Shown piece by piece: positions 25,814 through 35,865 of a DNA stretch of 64,000 bases. The stretch's first letter is position 1, and each line of letters starts with the position of its first letter. The position numbers and the translations under genes were made by a program. The stretch lies in NCBI GenBank assembly GCA_016124385.1, contig WGNU01000006.1, forward strand, positions 62,001 through 126,000, read 5' to 3'. The DNA is from Alphaproteobacteria bacterium. Lineage in GTDB: Bacteria > Pseudomonadota > Alphaproteobacteria > Micropepsales > Micropepsaceae. The notes below the pieces were generated by a model, which worked only from the letters and a program-made list of their open reading frames with translations, was not told the origin of the DNA and did not search any database.

Positions 25814-27946
25814 ATGATGCGGCAATACGAGCTTGTGGAGCGGGTCAAATCCTACGACCCGTCGGCCAACGAGGCCCTGCTCAACAAGGCCTATGTCTTC
25901 GCCATGAAGGCGCATGGCGCGCAGACCCGCGCCTCGGGCGATCCCTATTTCTCGCACCCCCTGGAAGTCGCGGGCATCCTCACGGAGCTCAAACTCGATT
26001 CCGCCTCGATCATCACGGCGCTCCTGCACGACACGATCGAGGACACGGCGACGAGCTATGAGGACATCGAGAAATCCTTCGGCAAGGAAGTCGCCCAGCT
26101 TGTCGATGGGGTGACGAAGCTCGGCAAATACGAACTCGTCTCGGAGCGCACGAAGGACGCGGAGAATTTCCGCAAGTTCCTGCTCGCGATGTCGAACGAC
26201 ATTCGCGTGCTGCTGGTGAAGCTCGCGGACCGGCTGCACAACATGCGCACGCTCGCGTTCATCCCCAAGCCCGAGAAGCGCCGGCGGATCGCCGAGGAGA
26301 CGATGGAGATCTATGCCCCGCTCGCCGGGCGCATGGGCATGCAGGATCTGCGCGAGGAGCTGGAGGATCTCTCGTTCTCGGAGATCTTCCCCGATGCGCG
26401 CGATTCGATCGTCAAGCGGCTGGCGTTCCTCGAAACGCAATCGGGCGGGCGGGTTGTCAAGATCGCCGATGAGATCAAGCGCACGCTCGCCAAGAACGGC
26501 ATCGAGGCGTGGGTGACGGGGCGGCTGAAGCGGCCCTATTCGATCTGGCGGAAGATGGAAGAAAAGAGCATCGCCTTCGAGCAGCTCTCGGACATCTTCG
26601 CGTTCCGGATCATCGTGGCGAAGGAAGACGAGTGCTATCGCGCGCTCGGCGTCCTTCACCGCACCTGGCCGACGGTGCCGGGCCGCTTCAAGGACTACAT
26701 CTCGACGCCCAAGCAGAATAATTACCGCTCGATCCACACGACCGTGATCGGACCTGAAAAGGCGCGCGTCGAAGTCCAGATCCGCACGCGCGACATGGAC
26801 GAGGTCGCCGAGCGGGGCGTCGCGGCGCACTGGGTCTATAAGGACAAGACGAATGGCGGCGCGCCGCCCGAGGCCTATGAATGGCTGCGCGACCTTGTCG
26901 ACATGATCGAGCAGGGCGATGCGCCGGAGGATTTCCTCGAGCACACGAAGCTCGAGCTGTTCCGCGATCAGGTGTTCTGCTTCACGCCGAAGGGCGATTT
27001 GATCACGCTGCCGCGCGGGGCGACGCCGCTCGATTTCGCCTATGCGGTCCACACCGATCTTGGCCATATGTGCGTCGGCGCGAAGATCAACGGGCGGCAC
27101 GTGCCGTTGCGCACCGTCCTGCGCAATGGCGATGAGGTGCAGATCCTCACCTCGAAAGCGCAGGTGCCGTCCGCCGCGTGGGAGAGCCTTGTCGTCACCG
27201 GCAAGGCGCGCGCGGCGATCCGGCGCTTCGTGCGGGGCGCGCAGCGCGGCGAGCAGATCCGCCTTGGCTGTGCGATCGCGGAAAAAGCCTTCGCCGATCA
27301 GCACGAGCCGTTCGCGGAAAAGCCGATCGAGGCGGCGCTGAAGAAATTGAAGGCCAGCCGGCTCGAAGATCTCTACGCTAATCTCGGCAGCGGGGTGCTC
27401 GCGCTCCACGATTTCCAGGAGGCAATCTTTCCGGGCGCGCCGATGGCGCCCGCGCGTTCGGCGAACGGCGCGAACGGCGCCAACGGGAGCGCGGCGCCCA
27501 TTCCCATTCGCGGGCTCATTCCGGGCGTTGCGATCCACCTCGGGCCCTGCTGCCATCCGCTGCCGGGCGATCGCATCGTCGGCATCGTCGAGCCGGGCAA
27601 GGGCGTCGTCGTTCACACGATCGACTGCGATTCGCTCGAGAGCGCGCAGGACGATCCGAGCGGCTGGCTCGATCTCAAATGGGAGGCGCATGCTGGCGAC
27701 CGCCAGTTGTCGGTCGGGCGGCTCGCCGTCACGCTCAACAACGAACCGGGCGCGCTCGCCGAGCTTTGCGCCGTCATCGCGCGCGCGGGGGGCAACATCT
27801 CCAATCTTCAGATCACGGACCGCAATCCCGCGCTCTTCCAGTTCCTGGTCGATGTCGAGGTGAGCGATGCCAAGCACCTCACCCACGCGATGTCGGCGCT
27901 GCGCGCCGCGCCGCTGATCGCGAATGTCGAACGTGTCCGCGGCTGA
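25814..27946 (+). CDS. rsh: Bifunctional (p)ppGpp synthetase/hydrolase Rsh
   Basis: The single RelA/SpoT-type enzyme of alphaproteobacteria; it makes and degrades (p)ppGpp. The 710 residues hold the HD hydrolase domain (H48, H72-D73 in LLHDTIED, later LADRLHNMRTL), the synthetase domain with YISTPKQNNYRSIHT, a TGS domain (LPRGATPLDFAYAVHTDLG), a conserved-cysteine region (GPCCHPLPGDRIVG) and a C-terminal ACT domain. An Asn-Gly-Ala-rich linker (ANGANGANGS) splits the last two. The intact HD motif argues for hydrolase activity. Confidence 0.96.
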   Translation: MMRQYELVERVKSYDPSANEALLNKAYVFAMKAHGAQTRASGDPYFSHPLEVAGILTELKLDSASIITALLHDTIEDTATSYEDIEKSFGKEVAQLVDGVTKLGKYELVSERTKDAENFRKFLLAMSNDIRVLLVKLADRLHNMRTLAFIPKPEKRRRIAEETMEIYAPLAGRMGMQDLREELEDLSFSEIFPDARDSIVKRLAFLETQSGGRVVKIADEIKRTLAKNGIEAWVTGRLKRPYSIWRKMEEKSIAFEQLSDIFAFRIIVAKEDECYRALGVLHRTWPTVPGRFKDYISTPKQNNYRSIHTTVIGPEKARVEVQIRTRDMDEVAERGVAAHWVYKDKTNGGAPPEAYEWLRDLVDMIEQGDAPEDFLEHTKLELFRDQVFCFTPKGDLITLPRGATPLDFAYAVHTDLGHMCVGAKINGRHVPLRTVLRNGDEVQILTSKAQVPSAAWESLVVTGKARAAIRRFVRGAQRGEQIRLGCAIAEKAFADQHEPFAEKPIEAALKKLKASRLEDLYANLGSGVLALHDFQEAIFPGAPMAPARSANGANGANGSAAPIPIRGLIPGVAIHLGPCCHPLPGDRIVGIVEPGKGVVVHTIDCDSLESAQDDPSGWLDLKWEAHAGDRQLSVGRLAVTLNNEPGALAELCAVIARAGGNISNLQITDRNPALFQFLVDVEVSDAKHLTHAMSALRAAPLIANVERVRG

Positions 27947-28508
27947 GGCGGGGCGCGGCGCCCCGGTGATGACGCTGCGGCTCTCCTCGCTGCGGCAATT
28001 GTTCAATTCGCTCGACCCTGCGCCCTTTCACGAGCGCGATCTCGACCCGGCGGCCGAGCGGTTCATCGTTGGGTGGTTCGAGGATCTGTCGGACCGCGCG
28101 AGTCTTCTGGAGGTGCGCATTTCGCCCGCCCAGATCTCACAGATCGAGGAGGCGAGCGTTGCCGCCGCGATCCAGCATCATTTCGCGGGGCTCGCGCAGG
28201 CGGAGCGGCGGGCGCTGCGGCTCGTGCTGCGGCAAGGGCGGATGAAGCTTTTGATCGGCGTCGCGTTCCTCGCGCTCTGCCTGCTCCTGCGCAGTCTCCT
28301 TGGCGACAGCGCCGGGCCGTGGCTCAGCGGCTTCCTCGGAGAAGGGCTTTTGATCCTCGGCTGGGTCGCGATGTGGGGGCCGCTCAACACGTTTCTCTAC
28401 GAATGGTGGCCGGTCGCGGGCCGCGCGCAGCGCTACCGCCGCTTGGCCGAGGTGCCCATTCGTGTCATGCCATCGACCCAACCCGACGACAGCGGCGCGC
28501 AGATATGA
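27924..28508 (+). CDS. Hypothetical two-transmembrane protein between rsh and pyrE
   Basis: The 194 residues comprise a soluble N-terminal part (about 100 residues, [16 protein letters not shown] and rich in charged residues), two hydrophobic helices ([14 protein letters not shown] and [12 protein letters not shown]) and a short C-terminal tail. The ATG at 27924 overlaps the end of rsh by 23 bp; an ATG at 27969 is an alternative, and neither has a strong ribosome-binding site. Its TGA overlaps the pyrE start. I do not recognise a named function; its place suggests co-expression with Rsh. Confidence 0.75.
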   Translation: MSNVSAAEAGRGAPVMTLRLSSLRQLFNSLDPAPFHERDLDPAAERFIVGWFEDLSDRASLLEVRISPAQISQIEEASVAAAIQHHFAGLAQAERRALRLVLRQGRMKLLIGVAFLALCLLLRSLLGDSAGPWLSGFLGEGLLILGWVAMWGPLNTFLYEWWPVAGRAQRYRRLAEVPIRVMPSTQPDDSGAQI

Positions 28509-29089
28509 AAACCGAAACCGTGCTCAAGGAGTTCGAAAAAGCGGGCGCCCTGCTCAAGGGGCATTTCCTGCTCTCCTCCGGGCGGCACAGCGACACGTTC
28601 CTGCAGAAGGCGCTGGTCTTTCAGGACCCCAAGCGCACCGCCAAGCTCTGCAAGGCGCTGGCCGCGAAGGTGCGCGAGGCGGTGGGCGCGCCGATCGATG
28701 CCGTGATTTCGCCCGCGGTCGGGGCGATCATTCCGGGCTACGAGGTCGCGCGCGCGCTCGGCGTGCCGGCGATGTATGTCGAGCGCGAGGACGGGGAGTT
28801 TCGCCTGCGCCGCGGGTTTACGATTGCCAAGGGCGCCTCGGTGCTGATGGTCGAGGATATCGTGACGACCGGGCTCTCTTCGCGCGAATGCATCGCGGCG
28901 ATCCGCAAGGAAGGCGCGAAGGTGCGCGCGGCGGCCTGCCTCATCGACCGCTCGGGCGGCAAGGCCAAGCTCGGCGTCAAGCTGATCGCGCTCGCAACGC
29001 TCTCCTTGCCCAGCTGGGAGGCGGAAAAGCTGCCGCCGCATCTGCAAGGCACGCTGGCGATCAAGCCGGGCAGCCGGGGTCTTGCGTGA
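28505..29089 (+). CDS. pyrE: Orotate phosphoribosyltransferase
   Basis: Adds PRPP-derived ribose phosphate to orotate, giving OMP. The 194 residues include [17 protein letters not shown], the phosphate loop [18 protein letters not shown], and the PRPP-binding signature [16 protein letters not shown]. It overlaps the upstream membrane-protein stop (ATGA) and the downstream pdxJ start (GTGA). The other pyrimidine genes of the window (pyrB, pyrC homologue) are 19 kb away, so pyrE is controlled separately. Confidence 0.96.
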   Translation: MKTETVLKEFEKAGALLKGHFLLSSGRHSDTFLQKALVFQDPKRTAKLCKALAAKVREAVGAPIDAVISPAVGAIIPGYEVARALGVPAMYVEREDGEFRLRRGFTIAKGASVLMVEDIVTTGLSSRECIAAIRKEGAKVRAAACLIDRSGGKAKLGVKLIALATLSLPSWEAEKLPPHLQGTLAIKPGSRGLA

Positions 29090-29847
29090 CCGCCATGGGC
29101 GCGCTTCGTTTGGGCGTGAATATCGATCACGTGGCGACGCTCAGGAACGCGCGCGGCGGCTTTCACCCCGACACGCTGCGCGCGGCCGAGGCCGCGGCGG
29201 CGGCGGGCGCGGACGGGATCACCGCGCATCTGCGCGAGGATCGCCGGCATATTCGCGACGAAGACATCGCGCGGCTGAAGGAGACGATCACGCTGCCCCT
29301 CAATTTCGAGATGGCGGCAACGGAAGAGATGACGGCGATCGCGCTGCGCACAAAGCCGCACGCGGCGTGCCTCGTTCCCGAGAAACGTACCGAGCGGACG
29401 ACCGAGGGCGGGCTCGACGTCGCGGGGCAGCACAGTCATCTGGCGCCGGTCGTGCGCGCGCTGAGCGAAGCAGGTATTCGCGTCTCGCTCTTCATCGAGG
29501 CGGAGCCCCAGCAGATCGAGGCCGCGCGGCGCGTCCAGGCGGCGGTCGTCGAGCTTCACACCGGCGCCTATTGCGATGCGGTCGCGGCGGGCGAGACGGC
29601 GGCGGCCGCCAAGCTCCTGACCGCGCTGCAAGAGGGCGCGCGGCGGGCGGCGGGGCTTGGCCTCGAGGTCCATGCCGGCCATGGCCTCACCTTCGAGAGC
29701 GTCGGGCCGGTCGCCGCGATCCCCGAGCTCGCCGAGCTCAATATCGGGCATTTCCTCATCGGCGAGGCGGTCTTCATCGGCCTTGAGGCCGCGATCCGGC
29801 GGATGCGCGCGCTGATGGACGCGGCGCGGGCGGAGGCGACTCCGTGA
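29086..29847 (+). CDS. pdxJ: Pyridoxine 5'-phosphate synthase
   Basis: Closes the pyridoxine ring from deoxyxylulose phosphate and aminoacetone phosphate. The barrel protein has [64 protein letters not shown] and [15 protein letters not shown], all standard. The GTG at 29086, overlapping the pyrE stop, is taken as start (253 aa); an ATG at 29095 is equally possible. It is followed with overlap by acpS, the classic pdxJ-acpS pair. Confidence 0.95.
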   Translation: MTAMGALRLGVNIDHVATLRNARGGFHPDTLRAAEAAAAAGADGITAHLREDRRHIRDEDIARLKETITLPLNFEMAATEEMTAIALRTKPHAACLVPEKRTERTTEGGLDVAGQHSHLAPVVRALSEAGIRVSLFIEAEPQQIEAARRVQAAVVELHTGAYCDAVAAGETAAAAKLLTALQEGARRAAGLGLEVHAGHGLTFESVGPVAAIPELAELNIGHFLIGEAVFIGLEAAIRRMRALMDAARAEATP

Positions 29848-30251
29848 TCATTGGCATCGGCAGCGACCTCATCGATATCCGCCGGATCGAAAGGACGCTG
29901 GAGCGGTTCGGACCACGCTTCATCCAGCGGCTTTATACCGATGCCGAACAACGTAAATCGGAGGGGCGGCGCAACCGGGCCGCGTCCTACGCCAAGCGCT
30001 TCGCGGCGAAGGAAGCCTGCTCCAAGGCCCTCGGCACGGGGTTCCGGCGCGGCGTCTTCTGGCGCGACATGGGGGTCGTTAATCTTCGATCTGGCAAGCC
30101 GACCATGGCTTTAACGGGCGGGGCGCTGAAACAGCTCGAAGCGATCACGCCCGCCGGCATGGCCGCGCAGATCGATCTGTCGATCACCGATGATTTCCCG
30201 CTGGCTCAGGCCATCGTCATCATCACGGCCGTTGCCGCGCCGTCACCTTAA
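29844..30251 (+). CDS. acpS: Holo-[acyl-carrier-protein] synthase
   Basis: Transfers 4'-phosphopantetheine from CoA to acyl carrier protein. The 135 residues begin [16 protein letters not shown] (metal-binding Asp) and have [16 protein letters not shown] (second acidic residue and CoA site). The GTG start overlaps the TGA of pdxJ. Its length is typical. It lies upstream of lepB by 116 bp; this gap contains a TTGACT that might be part of a separate lepB promoter, but no convincing -10 element. Confidence 0.95.
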   Translation: MIIGIGSDLIDIRRIERTLERFGPRFIQRLYTDAEQRKSEGRRNRAASYAKRFAAKEACSKALGTGFRRGVFWRDMGVVNLRSGKPTMALTGGALKQLEAITPAGMAAQIDLSITDDFPLAQAIVIITAVAAPSP

Positions 30252-30367
30252 CGCGCACAAACCCCCCGTCCGGGCGCATCTTTTCTTGACTTGGGCGCCC
30301 CCACGCGGATTTCTGGGCGCCTCTGGGGGAACGGGGCGGCAGCGTCAAAAAGTGGTGACCACAATCC

Positions 30368-31159
30368 ATGTCCACGCGGTTTGAGCCCGGCCCGTCGATG
30401 AGCCGTTCCGATCTCCGTGAAGAGCACAATCCGATCGTCGAGGGCGTGAAGACGATCGTCTATGCGCTGCTGATCGCGCTCGTCATCCGCACGTTCCTGT
30501 TCCAGCCGTTCAACATCCCCTCCAGCTCGATGGTGAACACGCTGCTGATCGGCGATTTCCTGTTCGTCTCGAAATATAGCTACGGCTATTCGAAGCACTC
30601 GCTGCCGTTCAGCCCGGGCCTCTTCAGCGGGCGCATCTTCGAGGCGGCGCCGGAGCGCGGCGACGTCGCGGTCTTCAAGCTGCCGTCCGACAATTCGACC
30701 GACTACATCAAGCGCGTGATCGGGCTGCCGGGTGACCGGATTCAGATGATCGAGGGCGTCCTCTACATCAACGGCGAGCCGGTGAAGCTCGAGCGGATCG
30801 AGGATTATGTCGAGACCAACTCACAGGGCGAGCCGATCCGCTCGGTGCCGCGCTATCTCGAGACGCTGCCGAACGGCGTCACGCACCAGGTGCTGGACGA
30901 GCAAGTGAACGGCCCCTACGACAATACCGGCGTCTATGTCGTGCCGGACGGCCACTATTTCATGATGGGCGACAACCGGGACAATTCGACCGACAGCCGG
31001 GTGCCGGGGCCGCGCGGCGTCGGGTTCGTGCCGGCCGAAAACCTTGTCGGGCGGGCGGAAATCATATTCTTCTCCACCGATGGCAGCGCGCGTTTCTGGG
31101 AAGTCTGGAAATGGCCGTTCGCGATCCGGTTCAGCCGGATCGCGACGACCGTCGACTAA
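30368..31159 (+). CDS. lepB: Signal peptidase I
   Basis: Inner-membrane protease that removes Sec and Tat signal peptides. The 263 residues have one N-terminal membrane helix (TIVYALLIALVIRTFLF), the Ser nucleophile at 54 in PSSSM, the general-base Lys in DYIKRVIGLPGD and the box E motif FMMGDNRDNSTDSR. The first ATG has no strong ribosome-binding site; a second at 30398 would give a 253-residue form. It heads the lepB-rnc-era-recO operon. Confidence 0.95.
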   Translation: MSTRFEPGPSMSRSDLREEHNPIVEGVKTIVYALLIALVIRTFLFQPFNIPSSSMVNTLLIGDFLFVSKYSYGYSKHSLPFSPGLFSGRIFEAAPERGDVAVFKLPSDNSTDYIKRVIGLPGDRIQMIEGVLYINGEPVKLERIEDYVETNSQGEPIRSVPRYLETLPNGVTHQVLDEQVNGPYDNTGVYVVPDGHYFMMGDNRDNSTDSRVPGPRGVGFVPAENLVGRAEIIFFSTDGSARFWEVWKWPFAIRFSRIATTVD

Positions 31160-31826
31160 CGGCGCGCGCTTTCGCGACGCGCTTGGCCATGCCTTCGCCG
31201 ATCCCGCGCTGTTGACGCTGGCGCTTACCCATGCGAGCGCGCCGGGCGAAGCCTCCAACGAACGGCTGGAATTCCTCGGCGACCGGGTGCTCGGGCTTCT
31301 GATCGCGGAATGGCTCTATGAGGACGACCCGGGTGCCAGCGAAGGTGCGCTCGCGCCGCGGCTGAACGCGCTGGTGCGGCGCGAGACTTGCGCCGCGATC
31401 GGTGCGGCAATCGGGCTGGGCGAGGCGATCACGGTCGCCTCATCCGAGCGGGGCGCGCTGCGCAACACGGCCGTCATCGCGAATGCCTGCGAGGCGGTGA
31501 TCGCCGCGCTCTATCTGGATGGCGGGCTGGACGCCGCGCGGCGCTTCGTGCGGCGCCATTGGGCCGAGGCCGTCGGCTCGCTCGAAGCGGATATGCGGGA
31601 CGCGAAGACCGCTCTTCAGGAGTGGGCGCAAGGGGCGGCCGGCGGCGGGCGGGGCATGCCGCAATACAACGTCGTTGAGCGAACGGGGCCCGATCACGCG
31701 CCGCGCTTCGTCGTGGAGGTCGCGGTCACGGGTCTTTCGCCCGCGCGCGGCACGGGCGGCAGCAAGCGCCAGGCCGAGCAGGCGGCGGCGAGCGCGATGC
31801 TCGCGCAGATCGAGGGCGGCGCGTGA
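31080..31826 (+). CDS. rnc: Ribonuclease III
   Basis: Double-stranded RNA endonuclease for rRNA and mRNA processing. The signature ERLEFLGDRVLGLLIAEWLY holds the catalytic acidic residues, with RNTAVIANACEAVIAALYLDGG as the second site and a C-terminal double-stranded-RNA-binding domain. The ATG at 31080 makes a 248-residue protein and overlaps lepB by 80 bp. The first 30 or so residues are Ser/Arg-rich and look like out-of-frame lepB code. No better start exists between 31080 and the conserved GHAFADPALL, so the true start is uncertain. Confidence 0.92.
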   Translation: MAARVSGKSGNGRSRSGSAGSRRPSTNGARFRDALGHAFADPALLTLALTHASAPGEASNERLEFLGDRVLGLLIAEWLYEDDPGASEGALAPRLNALVRRETCAAIGAAIGLGEAITVASSERGALRNTAVIANACEAVIAALYLDGGLDAARRFVRRHWAEAVGSLEADMRDAKTALQEWAQGAAGGGRGMPQYNVVERTGPDHAPRFVVEVAVTGLSPARGTGGSKRQAEQAAASAMLAQIEGGA

Positions 31827-32758
31827 GCGAATCTGAGGTAACGCGCTGCGGCGTCGTCGCGGTGATCGGCGCACCGAACGCCGGCAAATCGACGCTCATC
31901 AACCGGCTCGTCGGATCGAAGGTGACGATCGTCTCGCCCAAGGTGCAGACGACGCGCGCGCGGGTGCGCGGCGTCGTCATCCGGGGGGCCGTGCAGCTCA
32001 TCGTCGTTGACACGCCCGGTATTTTCCGGCCGCGCCGCCAGCTCGACGAGGCGATGGTCGCGGCCGCCTGGGGCGGGCTTGAGGATGCCGATGCCGCGCT
32101 GCTGCTCGTCGATGCGCGCGAGGCGCACGCGAACCCTCAAGGCCCCGCGGCGGGCGATACCCAGCGCATCATCGAGGCGCTGGAGCAGTCCGGGCGCAAG
32201 GTCGATCTCGCGCTCAACAAGATCGACCTCGTGCCGCGCCCCGCGCTGCTGACGCTCGCTGAGCGTTTCGCGACATCGCCGTCCGTCGGCGAGATCTTCA
32301 TGATCGCGGCCGAAAACGGCGACGGCGTCGATCATCTGCTGGCGCATCTCTGCGCGCGCGCGCGGCCGGGGCCGTGGCTCTTCCCCGAGGATCAGGCGGC
32401 CGACGTACCCTCGCGCCTGCTCGCGGCAGAAGTAACGCGTGAGAAGCTGTTCCTGCGGCTGCACGAAGAACTCCCTTACGCCTCGACCGTCGAGACGGAG
32501 AGCTGGAAGGCACAGAAGGACGGGAGCGTCCGGATCGATCAGATCATCTATGTCGAGCGCGACGGGCAGAAGGCGATCGTCATCGGCAAAGGCGGGCAGA
32601 CGCTCAAACAGATCGGCGCGGCGGCGCGCCACGAGCTGGAAGAAATGCTCGGCCACCGGGTGCATCTCTTCGTGCATGTGAAGGTGCGCCCCGGCTGGGC
32701 GCAGGAGCGCGCGCGCATGACCGCGATCGGGCTCGAGCCGTCCAAGGCCAAGCCCTGA
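31823..32758 (+). CDS. era: GTPase Era
   Basis: A GTPase that binds 16S rRNA and checks 30S assembly. The 311 residues contain the P-loop GAPNAGKST, switch region, DTPGIF, the NKIDLV specificity motif and a C-terminal KH domain with IGKGGQTLKQIG. The GTG start overlaps the rnc stop, and its own TGA overlaps the recO ATG by one base, so translation is tightly coupled along rnc-era-recO. Confidence 0.97.
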   Translation: MSESEVTRCGVVAVIGAPNAGKSTLINRLVGSKVTIVSPKVQTTRARVRGVVIRGAVQLIVVDTPGIFRPRRQLDEAMVAAAWGGLEDADAALLLVDAREAHANPQGPAAGDTQRIIEALEQSGRKVDLALNKIDLVPRPALLTLAERFATSPSVGEIFMIAAENGDGVDHLLAHLCARARPGPWLFPEDQAADVPSRLLAAEVTREKLFLRLHEELPYASTVETESWKAQKDGSVRIDQIIYVERDGQKAIVIGKGGQTLKQIGAAARHELEEMLGHRVHLFVHVKVRPGWAQERARMTAIGLEPSKAKP

Positions 32759-33519
32759 TGGAGTGGGAGGACGACGCCATCGTCCTGGCCGCGCGGCCGC
32801 ACGGCGAGACGGGCGCGATCGCGGAGCTGCTGACGCAGCAGCACGGGCGGCATCTGGGGCTCGTCCATGGCGGGGCGAGCCGGCGGATGCGCGGGATGCT
32901 GCAGGCGGGAACGATCGTCCGCGCGCAGTGGAAGGCGCGGCTGTCGGAGCATCTGGGCGCGCTCAGCCTCGATGTCGCGCAGTCGCGCGCCGACGTGCTG
33001 ATGGAAACGCCGGTTGCGCTCTCGGGCCTTCAGGCGGCGGCGGGCGTGCTCTCGGCGAGCCTCGCGGAGCGCGAGCCGCATCCCCCGGTCTTCGCCGCCT
33101 TGAGCGCACTCATCGCGCTCGCCGGCGAGACGGAGCCGATGGATTGGGCGGCGGCCTATGTCGCGTTCGAGGTGGGACTTTTGGCCGAACTGGGCTTCGG
33201 GCTCGACCTCGCGCGCTGCGCGGTGACGGGGGGTCATGAAGACCTCGCGTTCGTTTCGCCCAAGAGCGGGCGCGCGGTCAGCCGGGCGGCGGCGGCGCCC
33301 TATCTCGACCGGCTGCTGAAATTGCCGGCATTCCTGCTGGGCACGCAGGCGGGCCATGTGTCGGGCGAGGAGGTGCGCCAGGGCCTCGCGCTCACGCTCC
33401 ATTTCCTTGACCGCAATGTCTGGCGGCCGCATGAGAGGGCCATTCCCCCCGCGCGCGAACGATTCGACGATAGCGTCGCGCGCCTCAGCGATTCGCGACA
33501 GCCCGAAGGATCGTCCTAG
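32758..33519 (+). CDS. recO: DNA repair protein RecO
   Basis: Recombination mediator that helps load RecA on SSB-coated gaps. The 253 residues begin with an OB-fold domain (MEWEDDAIVLAARPHGETGAIAELLT, with GLVHGGASRR) and continue as the helical domain; the zinc cysteines found in some RecO proteins are reduced to one (RCAVTG), as in many alphaproteobacteria. It is followed 3 bp later by parC. Confidence 0.94.
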   Translation: MEWEDDAIVLAARPHGETGAIAELLTQQHGRHLGLVHGGASRRMRGMLQAGTIVRAQWKARLSEHLGALSLDVAQSRADVLMETPVALSGLQAAAGVLSASLAEREPHPPVFAALSALIALAGETEPMDWAAAYVAFEVGLLAELGFGLDLARCAVTGGHEDLAFVSPKSGRAVSRAAAAPYLDRLLKLPAFLLGTQAGHVSGEEVRQGLALTLHFLDRNVWRPHERAIPPARERFDDSVARLSDSRQPEGSS

Positions 33520-33522
33520 ACC

Positions 33523-35748
33523 ATGACGAAGCCGGTTAGCCCCCGCGACGACGACATTCGCGATGCCCCGCTCGCGGGCGCGCTCGGCGAGCGCTATCTC
33601 GCCTATGCGCTCTCGACGATCATGCACCGTGCGCTCCCCGACGCGCGCGACGGCCTCAAACCCGTGCAGCGGCGCCTGCTCTATGCGATGCGGCTTCTGG
33701 GGCTCGATCCCGACGCGGCGTTCAAGAAATGCGCGCGCATCGTCGGCGACACGATGGGCAAATATCACCCGCATGGCGACGCGGCGATCTACGACACGCT
33801 GGTGCGTCTCGCGCAGGATTTCGCGCAGCGTTATCCGCTGGTCGAAGGGCAGGGCAATTTCGGGAATATCGACGGCGATAACGCGGCCGCCTATCGCTAC
33901 ACCGAAGCGCGCCTCACCGAAGCCGCGCAGCTTATCCTTCAGGGGATCGACGAGGACACCGTCGATTTCCGGCCGACCTATAACAGCGACGACACCGAGC
34001 CCGTGGTAATGCCGGGGCTCTTTCCCAATCTGCTCGCCAATGGCGTCACCGGCATCGCGGTTGGGATGGCGACGAGCATTCCGCCGCACAACGTGGCTGA
34101 AATCTGCGATGCGCTGCTCCACCTCATCAAATCGCCGAACGCGCGGGACGATACGCTCCTTGCCCATATCAAGGGGCCGGATTTTCCGACGGGCGGGCTC
34201 ATCGTCGAGAGCCGCGAGGCGATCGCGGAAGCCTATCGGACCGGCCGCGGCGGATTTCGCGTGCGCGCGCGTTGGGAAAAGGAGGAGACCCAGCGCGGCT
34301 CCTATCAGATCGTCGTCACCGAAATTCCCTATCAGGTCGCCAAGGGCAAGCTGATCGAGCGGATCGCGGCGCTCATCACCGAAAAGAAGCTGCCGCTGCT
34401 CGACGACGTGCGGGACGAATCGACCGAGGACGTGCGGCTGATCCTCGTGCCCAAATCGCGCGCGGTGGACGCGGACGTGCTGATGGAACAGCTCTTCCGC
34501 CTCTCCGATCTCGAGACGCGCATTCCGCTCAACATGAACGTGCTCGATCAGGGCATCACGCCGCGCGTGATGAGCCTCAAAGAAGTCCTGCGCGCGTTCC
34601 TCGATCACCAGCGCGACGTGCTGGCCAGGCGCTCGCGCTTCCGGCTCGCCAAGGTCGAGCGGCGGATCGAGGTGCTGGACGGGTTCCTCATCGTCTATCT
34701 CAATCTCGATGAGGTGATCCGCATCATCCGCGAGGAGGACGACCCCAAGGCCGTGATGATGAAGCGGTGGAGCCTCAGCGACGTGCAGGTGGAGGCAGTG
34801 CTGAACATGCGCCTGCGGTCGCTCCGCAAACTCGAAGAGATCGAGATCAAGAAGGAGCACAAGGAACTGAAGGCGGAGGCGGCCGCCTTGCGCAAGCTGC
34901 TCAAATCCGAAGCGCTGCAATGGGACGCGATCGGGGGAAACATCCGGGGGCTGAAGGAAACCTTCGGGCCGAAGACGCCGCTCGGCAAGCGGCGCTCGAC
35001 GTTCGGCGCGGCGCCCGAGCTCAGCGAGGAGGCGTTCGACGTGCTCATCGAGCGCGAGCCCGTCACGATCCTCTGTTCGCAGAAGGGCTGGATCCGCGCG
35101 CTGAAAGGTCACCGCGATCCGGCGGAGGCCGTCACCTACAAGGAAGGCGACGGGCCGAAATTCCGTTTCCACGCCGAGACGACCGACAAGCTCTCACTCT
35201 TCGCGACGAACGGGCGCTTCTACACGCTCGATGCCGGCAAGCTGCCGGGCGGTCGCGGCATGGGCGAGCCGGTTCGGCTGATGATCGATCTGGCGGAAAG
35301 CGATGACATCGTCGCGCTCTTCGTGCCGCGGGGCGAGGGCGAGCTACTGGTCGCGGCCTCGAGCGGGCACGGGTTCCGCGTGCCGGAAGCGGAGATTTTC
35401 GCGACCAAGCGCGGCGGCAAGCAAATCCTCAATGTCGGCGAAGGGGCGGAAGCCGTGGCGTGCGCACCCGTTTCGGGCGACACGGTCGCGGCGATCGGGG
35501 AGAACCGCAAGCTCCTCCTCTTTCCGCTCAAGGACGTGCCGCAGATGGGCAAGGGGCGCGGCGTCATCCTGCAGCGGCTCGCGCATAGCGCGCTTTCGGA
35601 TGTCGCCACCTTCACGCTCGCCGAGGGCTATAAGGACGTGAACGGACGATCTTGGACGAAGGCGGACCTCAAGGACTGGCAAGGCCAGCGCGCGCAGGCC
35701 GGGCGCGTGGCGCCGAAAGGCTTTCCGAAGAACGGCAAGCTGCGGTGA
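33523..35748 (+). CDS. parC: DNA topoisomerase IV subunit A
   Basis: The breakage-reunion subunit of the chromosome-decatenating type II enzyme. The 741 residues have the catalytic tyrosine at 126 in [10 protein letters not shown], the quinolone-pocket region [14 protein letters not shown] (no acidic-to-neutral resistance changes obvious), a coiled region near 390-480, and the degenerate beta-propeller C-domain. Its shorter propeller and position after recO identify ParC more than GyrA. The 3' end is followed by a family A repeat, not by a clear U-tract terminator. Confidence 0.96.
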   Translation: MTKPVSPRDDDIRDAPLAGALGERYLAYALSTIMHRALPDARDGLKPVQRRLLYAMRLLGLDPDAAFKKCARIVGDTMGKYHPHGDAAIYDTLVRLAQDFAQRYPLVEGQGNFGNIDGDNAAAYRYTEARLTEAAQLILQGIDEDTVDFRPTYNSDDTEPVVMPGLFPNLLANGVTGIAVGMATSIPPHNVAEICDALLHLIKSPNARDDTLLAHIKGPDFPTGGLIVESREAIAEAYRTGRGGFRVRARWEKEETQRGSYQIVVTEIPYQVAKGKLIERIAALITEKKLPLLDDVRDESTEDVRLILVPKSRAVDADVLMEQLFRLSDLETRIPLNMNVLDQGITPRVMSLKEVLRAFLDHQRDVLARRSRFRLAKVERRIEVLDGFLIVYLNLDEVIRIIREEDDPKAVMMKRWSLSDVQVEAVLNMRLRSLRKLEEIEIKKEHKELKAEAAALRKLLKSEALQWDAIGGNIRGLKETFGPKTPLGKRRSTFGAAPELSEEAFDVLIEREPVTILCSQKGWIRALKGHRDPAEAVTYKEGDGPKFRFHAETTDKLSLFATNGRFYTLDAGKLPGGRGMGEPVRLMIDLAESDDIVALFVPRGEGELLVAASSGHGFRVPEAEIFATKRGGKQILNVGEGAEAVACAPVSGDTVAAIGENRKLLLFPLKDVPQMGKGRGVILQRLAHSALSDVATFTLAEGYKDVNGRSWTKADLKDWQGQRAQAGRVAPKGFPKNGKLR

Positions 35749-35764
35749 ATGATTTCGCCGTCGT

Positions 35765-35848
35765 TCGTCATCGCCCGACTTGTTCGGGCGATCCATGATT
35801 TCAGGATGGGCTTGATCCCTTGGACCACCCGCATGCGCGGGTGGTGAC
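35765..35848. repeat. Family A palindromic repeat, copy 2
   Basis: Same layout and orientation as 185-268: a TCGCCCG/CGGGCGA hairpin followed by CATGGTT/CATGATT-like DNA, then the 9-bp-stem hairpin at 35825-35846. It fills the convergent gap between parC and a membrane-anchored protein gene and could end transcripts from both sides. Confidence 0.78.
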
Positions 35849-35865
35849 GCTGTCGAGCGGGTGTC

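Noticed and set aside
25760..28006. 748-codon minus-strand frame over rsh
   Set aside because: Antisense shadow of Rsh with repetitive Arg/Asp/Leu content and no recognisable domain.
32548..35172. 874-codon minus-strand frame over recO and parC
   Set aside because: Longest antisense frame of the window but no domain, and it spans two certain plus-strand genes.
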